From contig VGXM01000001.1 of the NCBI GenBank assembly GCA_016873295.1, forward strand, positions 1 through 64,000: a stretch of 64,000 nucleotides of DNA, read 5' to 3'. The translations under genes and the position numbers were made by a program. Source of the DNA: Phycisphaerae bacterium (lineage in GTDB: Bacteria > Planctomycetota > Phycisphaerae > Phycisphaerales > UBA1924). This document shows positions 8,427-16,427 of the stretch, piece after piece. Every line of letters starts with the position of its first letter. Positions within the stretch are counted from its first letter, which is position 1. The notes below the pieces were generated by a model. That model was not told the DNA's origin and searched no databases. It saw nothing but the letters and a program-made list of their open reading frames with translations.

Positions 8427-10419
8427 CGCGGCCCTGTCCCTGCTGCTGGCGGCGGCCGCCCCCGCCCAAACGCTCAATCTGGGCGGGCCACCGGAACCCC
8501 CGCCTCGCCTGGAACTGGCCATGGTCGCCCACCGCCGGGTCGTGGAGCAGGAGCTTCGGCGTGCCGAGCCCGGCCCGGCGGGCGCGGCATCCCAGGCCCT
8601 CCGCCGGCTGGCGCTGGCGCTCATGGCCCGGGGCGAGGCCCCGGACGCGCTCCGCGATCCCGACGCCACCCAGGCCGCCCTCCTCGGGCTGACCATCGCC
8701 CGCCATCGGGCCCACCTCGATCGCGCCCTTCTGGAGGTCCGCGACGCGGCGGCGCTGGAGTCAGCCGCGGCCCTGCTCGCCTCGGGAGGGACCACCGCCG
8801 ACGTCGAGCGCGCGCTCCAGCGTCTCTTCGCCGAGGTTCGGCCCGCGGCGGGGCTGGGCGCGGGGTGGATCGACGCCGACGTGCCCACGAGCACGCCCGG
8901 TACCGCCCTGGTCGACCTGGCGGGGGCCGCCGCACTCTCGGAGGGGTCGGTCGCGGCGGTCGGCGCGATGGAGACCGAGTGGCAGGTCAGGCGGGCGACG
9001 CGGGCGTGGGGGCGCGAGGCCGAAGCGCTCCGCGCCGACCTGGCCCAGACCCTGGGCCTGCTCGACCCGCGCCGGCGCCTGGCGCCCGCGGCGAGGCTCA
9101 AGCCCTGGCGCGACGGGCTGGAGTCGGTCATCCCCGGCGTCAGTGGCGGCGACGCGCGGGCCGCCGCGACCCTGGCGCGCCTGGCCGCCCTGGGACGATT
9201 GACGTCGGGCCTGCCCACCCTCCGCAACCCGAGCGAGAGCCGGCGCCTCGTCGAAGCCCTGCTCGAACTGGACCTGTCGGGCCCGGAGACGGACGCGCGT
9301 CTGCGGGACGCCGAGTCGGCGGTGGCGTCGGCCTCGCGCGCGTTCGACCCCGCGGTGGAGCGCGGGCTGGTGCGGGAGCTGCGCCAGCCCTTCCGCGAGG
9401 TCGGGCTCTCGACGCGGGAGTCGGCGCTCGCCGTGGTGCGGGCCGCGACGGAGATCCTCACCAGGCCCGGCGCCATGTCCGACCCCGGGGTCCTCAGCGC
9501 GCTCAACAACCACGGGGCGCGCTGGGACGAGCTGGATCAACTGCGGGCGCTGGCCGACCTGATCCGCGAGGGGCCCGTGGCCAGGCCCGGCGTGGAGGCG
9601 AGGGTCGCCGAGCCCTTCCGCGCCCTGGCGCGCAGGCTCGTGGCGATCCAGCGGGACGTCGCGACGCCCGCGAAGCGCGACGCGGCCCAGGGCGAGCGGC
9701 GCGCGCTGGTCGCCGCCGCCGTCGGGTTCTGGTCGATCCCGGGCGAGGACGCGCTGCGGGCGCACGCGGGCGAGGCGGTTCCGGGGCTGGAGCGGGCGAC
9801 GGGCGGGCACGTGCGCGCGCTGCTGGACCGCCTGGACGCCGAACGCGCGGCGTGGCTGAAGGGGACGACCGAGGCCGGGGCGGCGCCCCCCGCGGCGGCG
9901 GAGGCACGCCTGCGCGCGCTGGCCCGCGTCGTTCCGCTGGCGCTGGACGCCGCGGCGTGGATCGCGGGCGGCGAACGGCTCAACGAGTGGCCCGGGTGGG
10001 AGTGCGGGCCCGAGGCGTGGCGCTGGGTGGGCGGCGACCTGGAGGGTCGGGTCGCGGCGGCGTGCGCCGAGGGCGCGCGCGCCAACGCGGTGGACCTGTC
10101 GCGCCGCCTGGACGCGCTGGAAACCGAGCACTCGGCGGGGCTGCTGGCCGGGGCCCTGGCCCGCGCGTGGGCGGCGCGGGTCACGCCCGCGGCGGACCCG
10201 GTGGACGCGGCCCTGGCGGAGCTCTCGGGCCCGGCGATGGGCCCGGGGGCGTGGATGGGGCGATGGCGCGTGGAGGTGGCGCGGGTGTGCCTGATCGCGG
10301 AGGAGGCGGCGGCGCTGTCGGCGTCGAGCGACGGGTCGCAGGCGCGCGGGCAGGAACGGCTGGCGGCACTTCGGCGCGCGCTGCTGGACGCCGCGGGGCC
10401 CGTGTCGGGCGTGCGCTGA
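8407..10419 (+). CDS. Secreted protein of unknown function, alpha-helical
   Basis: 670 residues from MPRPWRSAALSLLL, chosen because GGAGGAGGT lies just upstream and because it opens with a signal peptide cleaving near APAQ (residues about 1-21). The mature part is Ala/Arg/Leu-rich, predominantly helical, with no motif I recognise and no transmembrane segment. It starts inside the end of the glycosyltransferase gene (20-nt overlap in another frame), so it is probably translated from the same transcript, but nothing links the functions. It is convergent with the next gene with only 3 nt between stop codons. Codon use matches the neighbours. Confidence 0.75.
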   Translation: MPRPWRSAALSLLLAAAAPAQTLNLGGPPEPPPRLELAMVAHRRVVEQELRRAEPGPAGAASQALRRLALALMARGEAPDALRDPDATQAALLGLTIARHRAHLDRALLEVRDAAALESAAALLASGGTTADVERALQRLFAEVRPAAGLGAGWIDADVPTSTPGTALVDLAGAAALSEGSVAAVGAMETEWQVRRATRAWGREAEALRADLAQTLGLLDPRRRLAPAARLKPWRDGLESVIPGVSGGDARAAATLARLAALGRLTSGLPTLRNPSESRRLVEALLELDLSGPETDARLRDAESAVASASRAFDPAVERGLVRELRQPFREVGLSTRESALAVVRAATEILTRPGAMSDPGVLSALNNHGARWDELDQLRALADLIREGPVARPGVEARVAEPFRALARRLVAIQRDVATPAKRDAAQGERRALVAAAVGFWSIPGEDALRAHAGEAVPGLERATGGHVRALLDRLDAERAAWLKGTTEAGAAPPAAAEARLRALARVVPLALDAAAWIAGGERLNEWPGWECGPEAWRWVGGDLEGRVAAACAEGARANAVDLSRRLDALETEHSAGLLAGALARAWAARVTPAADPVDAALAELSGPAMGPGAWMGRWRVEVARVCLIAEEAAALSASSDGSQARGQERLAALRRALLDAAGPVSGVR

Positions 10420-10422
10420 GGG

Positions 10423-11751
10423 TCACGCCGAGCCGGCGGCGGGCTTGAGGGCGGCGTTGACCTTGTCGGCGAGTTCGTCGAGCGTGGCGCCGCTGGGGAA
10501 CCCCTCGACGGTGTAGAGGATCTGGCCCTCGGGGCTGAGGAGGAGGAGGGTGGGGTAGGCGCGGACGTCGTACGCCGCGGCGGTTGCGTCGGCGTGGAGC
10601 AGCGTCGAGAAGCCGGCGTTCTCGCGCTGGAGGAAGTCGGCGGCGGCGGCGGGGACCCGCTCGCGGACGGCGAGGGCGACGATCGCGAGCTGGGCCGGGT
10701 CGTGCCTGGCGCGCAGGGCGGCGAGGGCGGGGACGGCGTCCTGCGAGGGGAGGCTCCAGGTGCCCCAGAAGAAGAGGACCGCGGGTCGGCCTCGCAGCGA
10801 GTCGAGCGTGACGGTCTCTCCGGCGGCGGTCCTGAGCTCGAAAGGCACCGCGTACTTCGGGGCGGGGGGCGGGGGCGGCGGGGCGGCGGTCACGGTCGGG
10901 GCGGTGGCGTCCGGGGTTGCCGCGACAGGGGTGGTGGGCCCGGGCGGGGCCGGCTCGGCCTCCGCCTCGAAGCCCGCGGGGACGGGCACGCGGGTCTCGG
11001 AGGGATCGATGGGGTTGAACGCGTCGACGCCGCTCAACTGGAAGACGGTGCGGCCGTCGAGCTGCCCGCTGACGATCTGGTCGTATCGGCGGACGAGCCC
11101 GTCCTCGAGGCCGACGTAGACGCGGCGCGTCCCGCCGCTGGGGCCCAGGGTGGCGACCTCGACGACGCGGCAGAGCTCGCCGTCGACCTCGGCGTCGTCG
11201 AGGAGTTTGCCGTTGACGGCGACGCCCAGTTCCTTGGAGAAGGCGACCGGGGCGAAGATCCAGTCCATGCGGAGATGCTGGGCGTGGCGGAGGGTCTCGC
11301 TGCGGGGCTGGGGGCGCGGGGCTCGGCGCAAGAGCTTGCGTTCGGCGGGCTCGACCCACTCGATGAAGTGCTCCTGGAAGCCGGCGTCGAAGGCGCCCTC
11401 GGGCTTGTCCGGCGCCAGCTTGCCCGAGCCGCTGATGCGGATGAGCCAGGTCTGCGGGTTGGTCGGCGAGCGGACGGCGACCACGCGGGCCTGCAGGATC
11501 GGGGCGTAGGTGGCCAGGAGCCCCTCCCCCCGCATCGACACGTCGAAGGTGATCGAGTTGATCCCGCGGATGGACTCGGAGGCCTTGACGAGGACCTCGC
11601 CGGCGGGGGAGGCGGGGCGCGGCACCTCGGGCAACGCACCCGGCGGCGTCTCGGGCGGGCTCCCGGGCGCGTCCTCCTGGGCCAGGGCGGGGGCGGGGGC
11701 CAGCGCCAGGGCGGCGGCGAGGAGCGAGCGGACCATCAGCGGCGTGTTCAT
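10423..11751 (-). CDS. Secreted DUF2092/LolA-like plus thioredoxin-fold protein lacking the redox cysteines
   Basis: 442 residues. Signal peptide MNTPLMVRSLLAAALALAPAPALAQ. Residues about 50-260 form an LolA/DUF2092-like beta domain (SESIRGINSITFDVSMRGEG..., CRVVEVATLGPSGGTRRVYV, VSGQLDGRTVFQL). A Pro-rich linker leads to a TlpA-type thioredoxin fold at about 305-440 (LRGRPAVLFFWGTW..., cis-Pro in YDVRAYPTLLLL). The expected WCxxC is WSLPS (Ser about 333 and 336), so no thiol-disulfide chemistry is expected. It is a paralogue in architecture of the gene at 41874, which keeps WCGPC. Its ATG overlaps the trpC stop (ATGA), so it is translationally coupled to trpC. Confidence 0.85.
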   Translation of the reverse strand: MNTPLMVRSLLAAALALAPAPALAQEDAPGSPPETPPGALPEVPRPASPAGEVLVKASESIRGINSITFDVSMRGEGLLATYAPILQARVVAVRSPTNPQTWLIRISGSGKLAPDKPEGAFDAGFQEHFIEWVEPAERKLLRRAPRPQPRSETLRHAQHLRMDWIFAPVAFSKELGVAVNGKLLDDAEVDGELCRVVEVATLGPSGGTRRVYVGLEDGLVRRYDQIVSGQLDGRTVFQLSGVDAFNPIDPSETRVPVPAGFEAEAEPAPPGPTTPVAATPDATAPTVTAAPPPPPPAPKYAVPFELRTAAGETVTLDSLRGRPAVLFFWGTWSLPSQDAVPALAALRARHDPAQLAIVALAVRERVPAAAADFLQRENAGFSTLLHADATAAAYDVRAYPTLLLLSPEGQILYTVEGFPSGATLDELADKVNAALKPAAGSA

Positions 11752-12596
11752 GGCGAGGTTCCGTTCGGGGGCGGCGTGAGCAGGTCGCGGAGGGCCTTGC
11801 CCGGGTCGTCGGCCCGCATCAGGTGCTCGCCGACCAGGACGATTCGGACGCCCGCGGCCCGGAGGCGGGCCAGGTCGGCGGGGGTCTTGATGCCCGACTC
11901 GCTGACAAGGGTGGAGCGGTCGTCGACCATGTCGACCAGGCGCAGCGTGTGGGCCAGGTCGACGGACATTGTGCGCAGGTCGCGGTTGTTGATGCCGAGC
12001 AGGGCGTAGGTGGCATGGGGGAAGCCGACGTAGGGGCGGACGCGGAGGAGCTGCTCCACGCCGTGGGTCTCCAGGAGCACCGTCAGCCGAAGCTGCTGGG
12101 CGAGGATCAGCATGTCGACGAGCTGGCTCTCGGTGAGGCACTCGGCGATGAGCAGGACCGCGTCGGCGCCGGCGGCCCGCGACTCCCACACCTGGTACGG
12201 GTCGACGATGAAGTCCTTGCGGAGGACGGGGATGCCCACGGCGGCCTTGACGCGGGAGAGGTGTTCGAGGCGGCCCCCGAAGAACTTCTCGTCGGTGAGG
12301 CAGGAGATCGCGGCGGCGCCGTTCGCCTCGTACTGTCGGGCGATGTCCTCGGGGCGGAAAGCGTCACCCTCATACTCGGGCCGGATGAGCCCGGCGCTGG
12401 GGCTGCGCCGCTTGACCTCGGCGATGACGGCGGTGCGGTCGTCGTTGCGGGTGACGGCGGCGAAGAAGTTGCGGGGCGGGGCGGCCCGGCGCACCCGGTC
12501 CTTCAGCGCGTCCAGCGAGGTCTCCGCCTTGGCCCGCTCCACCTCCGAGCGAGTGTGCTCGACGATGCGGCGGAGCTGGTCGGGCACGTCGCTCAT
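11748..12596 (-). CDS. trpC: Indole-3-glycerol-phosphate synthase
   Basis: 282 residues, full length. It catalyses ring closure of CdRP to indole-3-glycerol phosphate, the fourth step of tryptophan synthesis, in the cytosol. TIM-barrel signatures: VIAEVKRRSPSAGLI (substrate Lys, Ser-Pro-Ser), AISCLTDEKFFGG, VLRKDFIVDPYQVWESRAAGADAVLLI (catalytic Lys), GINNRDLRTMSVDL and LVSESGI, then VLVGEHLMRADDPG for phosphate binding. The start codon overlaps that of the divergent CPBP gene. No other trp gene is adjacent; trpS nearby is a tRNA synthetase. The last bases overlap the downstream thioredoxin-fold gene. Confidence 0.97.
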   Translation of the reverse strand: MSDVPDQLRRIVEHTRSEVERAKAETSLDALKDRVRRAAPPRNFFAAVTRNDDRTAVIAEVKRRSPSAGLIRPEYEGDAFRPEDIARQYEANGAAAISCLTDEKFFGGRLEHLSRVKAAVGIPVLRKDFIVDPYQVWESRAAGADAVLLIAECLTESQLVDMLILAQQLRLTVLLETHGVEQLLRVRPYVGFPHATYALLGINNRDLRTMSVDLAHTLRLVDMVDDRSTLVSESGIKTPADLARLRAAGVRIVLVGEHLMRADDPGKALRDLLTPPPNGTSP

Positions 12597-13512
12597 GGGC
12601 TGGATTGTTGGCGCGGCGACGGTCCCGCTCGCGGCGACGCCCGCGCTGGCCGCCCAGGACGCAACCCCCGCCGCGGGCTCGTCCGTGGCGTCGGTCGTCG
12701 GCTGGGCCCTCCTGCTGGCGGCCCCGCTCGTGCTGGCGTGGCTGTGGAAGCGCGACGCGATCAGGCCGGGGTCGTTCGCCCGGGCGGGCGTGCGCGACCC
12801 CGGGCCGCTCCCCTGGTGGTTCTGGCTGGTGGCGGCGGTGTGCGTCTTCCTGACGGCGGGGATGGCGATGGCGGTGACGCTGGTGGCTCTCACGGGCGGG
12901 GCGGGGCTGCACCCGGCGGACCAGGGGGCGCCGATCGACCGGGCCTGGTCGGCGGTGGGGGGGTTTGGGGCCGCGGCGGTGCTGGGGGCGCTGCTGGCGG
13001 CGCGGGCGCACCGGATCGCTCCGCTGGCCGGGCTGCGGATCACGGGACGCGGGATGCTGATCGGCGCGGGCGCCCTTGTGGTGGCGGCGCCGGTGGTCTA
13101 CGCGGCGGGTCGGCTGAGCGTGTGGGCGTACCGGGCGCTCACGCAGGTTGAGCCGGAGCGCCTGGCCCACGACACGCTCAAGGAGATCGTGGAGCGCCCG
13201 GGCGAGCCGGCCGCGTGGCTGCTGATCGCGGCGGTGGTGGTGCTGGCGCCGATCGCGGAGGAGATCGCCTTCCGCGGGTTCCTCCAGACGTCCATCCTGA
13301 GGCTGACGCGCCGGCCGTGGGTCGCGATCGCGGGGGCGTCGGCGGTCTTCACGCTGGTGCACGGGCTGGAGCCGTACGCGATGGCGACGGTCTTCGCGCT
13401 GTCGCTGTGCCTGGGCGTCGCGTTCGAGCGGAGGAAGAACCTGGGCGTGCCGATCGCGATGCACGCGATCTTCAACGCGGCCAACGTGTGGCTGGCGATT
13501 CCGGGCGGCTGA
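12595..13512 (+). CDS. CPBP-family intramembrane metalloprotease (CAAX/Abi type)
   Basis: 305 residues as drawn from MGWIVGAATVP. About seven transmembrane segments follow an N-terminal hydrophobic stretch that could be a signal peptide. The Abi/CPBP signature is intact in the second half: APIAEEIAFRGFLQTSIL (EExxxR, catalytic Glu pair), FTLVHGLEPYA (FxxxH) and PIAMHAIFNAAN (HxxxN). Bacterial members are membrane proteases or protein-maturation factors; the target is unknown. The ATG overlaps the divergent trpC start codon, leaving no room for a separate leader; a later start would remove the first hydrophobic segment. The start is therefore less certain than the family assignment. Confidence 0.85.
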   Translation: MGWIVGAATVPLAATPALAAQDATPAAGSSVASVVGWALLLAAPLVLAWLWKRDAIRPGSFARAGVRDPGPLPWWFWLVAAVCVFLTAGMAMAVTLVALTGGAGLHPADQGAPIDRAWSAVGGFGAAAVLGALLAARAHRIAPLAGLRITGRGMLIGAGALVVAAPVVYAAGRLSVWAYRALTQVEPERLAHDTLKEIVERPGEPAAWLLIAAVVVLAPIAEEIAFRGFLQTSILRLTRRPWVAIAGASAVFTLVHGLEPYAMATVFALSLCLGVAFERRKNLGVPIAMHAIFNAANVWLAIPGG

Positions 13513-13536
13513 TGCCGATCGGGGTTGGACGGCACG

Positions 13537-14135
13537 CTATCGGCGCCGGCGGACGCCGACGAGCCCGGCGAGAGCCAGTGCCGCAAGCCCGCCCGGGGCG
13601 GGAACCACGCGCACTGTAAGGGAGCCCTGACCGGTCGCGCCGTCGAAGGAGTACGCCTGCACGCTGACGCCCGTTCCTCCCACCACGTGCGAGAGGTTGC
13701 CGTGGTAGGGTCCGTTTCCGCTGAACGAGAACCACGTGCCCACCATGGTGCCGGCGAGAGGCGTGGCGAGCGCTCCGGCCGCGTCGCGGAACGCGACCAG
13801 GTGCGGGACGGCTCCGACCGGGCCGGCGAAGTGGGCGGGGTTGTCGCCGAACCACAGCCCAATCGCGTGGCCGGGGTCGACGCGCCCCCAGACCTGGAAG
13901 GTGAACAGGTCGTCGCCCAGGGAAAGGGCGAAGGTGGTGGCGCGCGGCGCGCCGTTGATCACCATCTCGGCGTTCGCACTGCCCGGGGCGTTGCAGAACT
14001 CCCAGTGCCCGCCGATGTTGGCGCCGCTGGCCGGATCGGCCAGCCACAGGTTGGCCGAGGTGAGGTACACCTGGGCCGGGACAAGCAGGCCATGCAGGCG
14101 ACGGCAAGGGCGGCGACGTGGATCGTGAGCAACAC
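13537..14135 (-). CDS. PEP-CTERM-sorted secreted protein, apparent frameshift in signal peptide
   Basis: The C-terminal 180 residues are clear: a beta-rich domain (LTSANLWLADPASGANIGGHWEF..., TFQVWGRVDPGHAIGLWFGDN) ending in VPAPGGLAALALAGLVGVRRRR. That tail is a PEP-CTERM-like signal: VPAP motif, hydrophobic helix, Arg cluster. In this frame there is no signal peptide. A good one (start GTG 14135, SD AGAGAGG, LLTIHVAALAVACMA) lies in another frame and runs into the body near 14085-14095. 14135-13537 is 599 nt, one nt out of phase, so an indel or sequencing error is likely. The product would be exported and anchored by an exosortase-like system; none lies in this window. Confidence 0.65.
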
Positions 14136-14344
14136 ATCCTCTCTCTTCTCGATCCCCGGAGCGGCTTTGAGACCCCATGGATTAGGCCTCACGGCGCCGA
14201 GAATGCCACCTCCATCGGTGAATAGCGGCCTTTTTGTGGTCGGAATGAGGAACCACGAGGCGGCCGGCGGGCTGCCGCTCCCTCAGAGGCCGGCCGACCG
14301 GCCCGCCCGTGTGCCGAACGAGCAGGCCTCTTACCCTCCGCCCC

Positions 14345-15418
14345 ATGGAGACACGGAAGGGCAAGCCCCGCATCCTGACCGGCGACACGCCCACCGGGCG
14401 GCTTCACCTGGGGCACTGGGTGGGCAGCGTCGAACGCCGGGTGCAGTTGCAGGGCGACTACGACTGCTACTTCCTGCTCGCGAACATGCACGCCTTCACG
14501 ACGCGGGCGGATCAGCCGGCGGAGATCCGGCGGGACACCATCGAGATCGTGAAGGACTGGCTGGCGGCGGGGATCGACCCGGAGCGCTCGACGATCGTGC
14601 TGCAGACGGAGGTGCCGGCGATCGCGGAACTGACGTGGTACTTCGCCATGCTCCTGTCGTTCAACGACGTGATGGGCAACCCCACGCTGGTGCACGAGCT
14701 GGAGACCAAGGGGCTGGCGGGGAAGCACTCCTTCGGGTTCCCGATGTACGCGGTGGGGCAGTGCGCCGACATCCTGGCCTTCCGCCCCGTGTACGTGCCG
14801 GTGGGGGAGGACCAGGAGCCGCACATCGAGATGTGCCGCAAGGCGGCCCGGAAGTTCGACCAGCTCTACTGCGGCGTGCCGGACCGCACCAGGGACGAGG
14901 ACTACGAGAAGGCGGGGGGCGTCTTCCCGATCCCTCGGGCCCTGATCGGGCGCGTGGGGCGCCTGCCGGGCGTGGGCGACGGACGGCAGAAGATGTCCAA
15001 GAGCCTCAACAACGCGATCTTCCTGTCGGACGACCCCAGGGACGTGCAGAAGAAGATCAACAGGATCACGACGGGGCGGCAGAGCCCCACCGAGCCGGGA
15101 GACCCCGACAACGTGCTCTTCGAGTTCGTGGAGGCGTTCATCGCGGACGAGGGCCGCGTGGCGGAGCTGAAGGACCGCTACAGGCGGGGCGACAACCTGG
15201 GCGACGGGCACGTCAAGCAGGAGGTCGCGGCGGCGATCAACACGCTGCTGGAGCCCATGCGGGCCCGGCGGGCCCAGTTCGACAGGCCCGGCGGCGACGA
15301 CGTGATCGTGGACATCATCCGGGCCGGCACGGGGCGCGCCAACGCCACGGCGGAAGAGACGCTGTACATGGCCAAGAAGGCCATGAAGCTGGACTTCGGG
15401 AGGAGGGTGTTGGGGTAG
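14345..15418 (+). CDS. trpS: Tryptophanyl-tRNA synthetase
   Basis: 357 residues, normal for bacterial TrpRS. It charges tRNA-Trp with tryptophan using ATP. The class I HIGH motif appears as PTGRLHLGHWVGS and the KMSKS motif as GDGRQKMSKSLNNAI; further family blocks are YFLLANMHAFTT, YPMYAVGQCADILAF-like sequence (FPMYAVGQCADIL) and PVGEDQEPHIEM. The start METRKGKPRILTGD is preferred over upstream in-frame codons because the Rossmann strand begins at once. Monocistronic, same strand as the following membrane protein gene. Confidence 0.97.
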   Translation: METRKGKPRILTGDTPTGRLHLGHWVGSVERRVQLQGDYDCYFLLANMHAFTTRADQPAEIRRDTIEIVKDWLAAGIDPERSTIVLQTEVPAIAELTWYFAMLLSFNDVMGNPTLVHELETKGLAGKHSFGFPMYAVGQCADILAFRPVYVPVGEDQEPHIEMCRKAARKFDQLYCGVPDRTRDEDYEKAGGVFPIPRALIGRVGRLPGVGDGRQKMSKSLNNAIFLSDDPRDVQKKINRITTGRQSPTEPGDPDNVLFEFVEAFIADEGRVAELKDRYRRGDNLGDGHVKQEVAAAINTLLEPMRARRAQFDRPGGDDVIVDIIRAGTGRANATAEETLYMAKKAMKLDFGRRVLG

Positions 15419-15437
15419 CCCAGCGCGGGGGTGTGGG

Positions 15438-16427
15438 GTGGAATCGCGGTACGTCGGATCATCAATGGGGCATGTTGATGACGCCGCCGCCGACGTCGTG
15501 CACGTCCGGCTGCCGCGGAACGTCAACCGCGCGTGGGAGATTGCGCTGCTGGCCGGGCTGGTGCTGCCGACGATGGGGGCTCAGACGTGGTTCGCACCGG
15601 TGTTGGCGCCGGGCTTTGCCGGTGTTGTGCGAACCATCAGCGTTGCGGCTGGGGCGTCGACGGCGATCGGGGCGTGCGTGCTGCTCTTGCGATCGGCGCG
15701 CGTGCGGAGGCGGGCCAACGAGACGGTCGAGCGGGCCGCGGCGGGCGGGCTCGTGAGCGACGAAGAGCTGTGCGTCGCGGCGGCGGTGCTGGGGGGCGCG
15801 CGGCGGGGGTCGGTACGCCGGCTCCGGAGGGCGCACCTGGACGCGGTCGAGGAGGCCGCCCGGCGCGTCCTGCCGCGGGTCTGGCTGCTCGACAAGTCGG
15901 CGGCGCGTTCACTCGCGATGCCGGAGCGCAACGACGACGAGAGCGGCGAGGAGTCGTGGTTCGTGGTCGCGGCCAGCCCCATGCCGTTCTCCAAGGGCCT
16001 GGTCGAGGGGGCCGCCGTCGTCGGCACGCTCGCCGCGAGCATCGCCGTCGAGGTCGCCGCCGCCCGGGGCTGGCTGGGGCGGCCCTCGAAGCTCGTCCAT
16101 GGCCTCCTCGGGATGTTCGGCGGCGCGATCGTGGCCGCCCCGGTCTACTGGTTCTTCCGCGGCGCGGGGTGGCGGCTTCGCACGACGCTGGAGCGGGCCG
16201 AGTTGCTGCTGCTCGACCGGCGCGGCGAGCCGGCGCGGCCTCCGATCGAGATCGACCCGATCGACACCTTCGTGCTCGTCAGCAAGCGCGGGGAGGACGC
16301 CAAGGTGGAGGGCAAGGTGGCGTGGAGGCTGTTACCGCCGAGCCCCGCGCCGGCGATCGACGCGGCGGACCTGCGGAGCGGGCTCACGCCCTGGAGCGCG
16401 GCCGGGCGTCAGCACCCGGCGTTGTAG
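15438..16427 (+). CDS. Multi-pass membrane protein of unknown function
   Basis: 329 residues from GTG; an ATG 27 nt later (15465) is equally possible. Hydrophobic segments at about 33-52, 60-82, 190-212 and 222-243 suggest four transmembrane helices, with a cytosolic loop rich in Arg and Glu between pairs (RRGSVRRLRRAHLDAVEEAARRV) and a soluble C-terminal part (ELLLLDRRGEPARPPIEIDPIDTFVLVSKRG). No family recognised. It begins 19 nt after trpS, so it may be co-transcribed. The 3' end overlaps the convergent metalloprotease gene by 19 nt, with no room for a conventional terminator. Confidence 0.65.
   Translation: MESRYVGSSMGHVDDAAADVVHVRLPRNVNRAWEIALLAGLVLPTMGAQTWFAPVLAPGFAGVVRTISVAAGASTAIGACVLLLRSARVRRRANETVERAAAGGLVSDEELCVAAAVLGGARRGSVRRLRRAHLDAVEEAARRVLPRVWLLDKSAARSLAMPERNDDESGEESWFVVAASPMPFSKGLVEGAAVVGTLAASIAVEVAAARGWLGRPSKLVHGLLGMFGGAIVAAPVYWFFRGAGWRLRTTLERAELLLLDRRGEPARPPIEIDPIDTFVLVSKRGEDAKVEGKVAWRLLPPSPAPAIDAADLRSGLTPWSAAGRQHPAL

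Noticed and set aside
10423-11751. Thiol-disulfide oxidoreductase
   Set aside because: Both active-site cysteines are serines (WSLPS), so the enzymatic name is not supported despite the fold.
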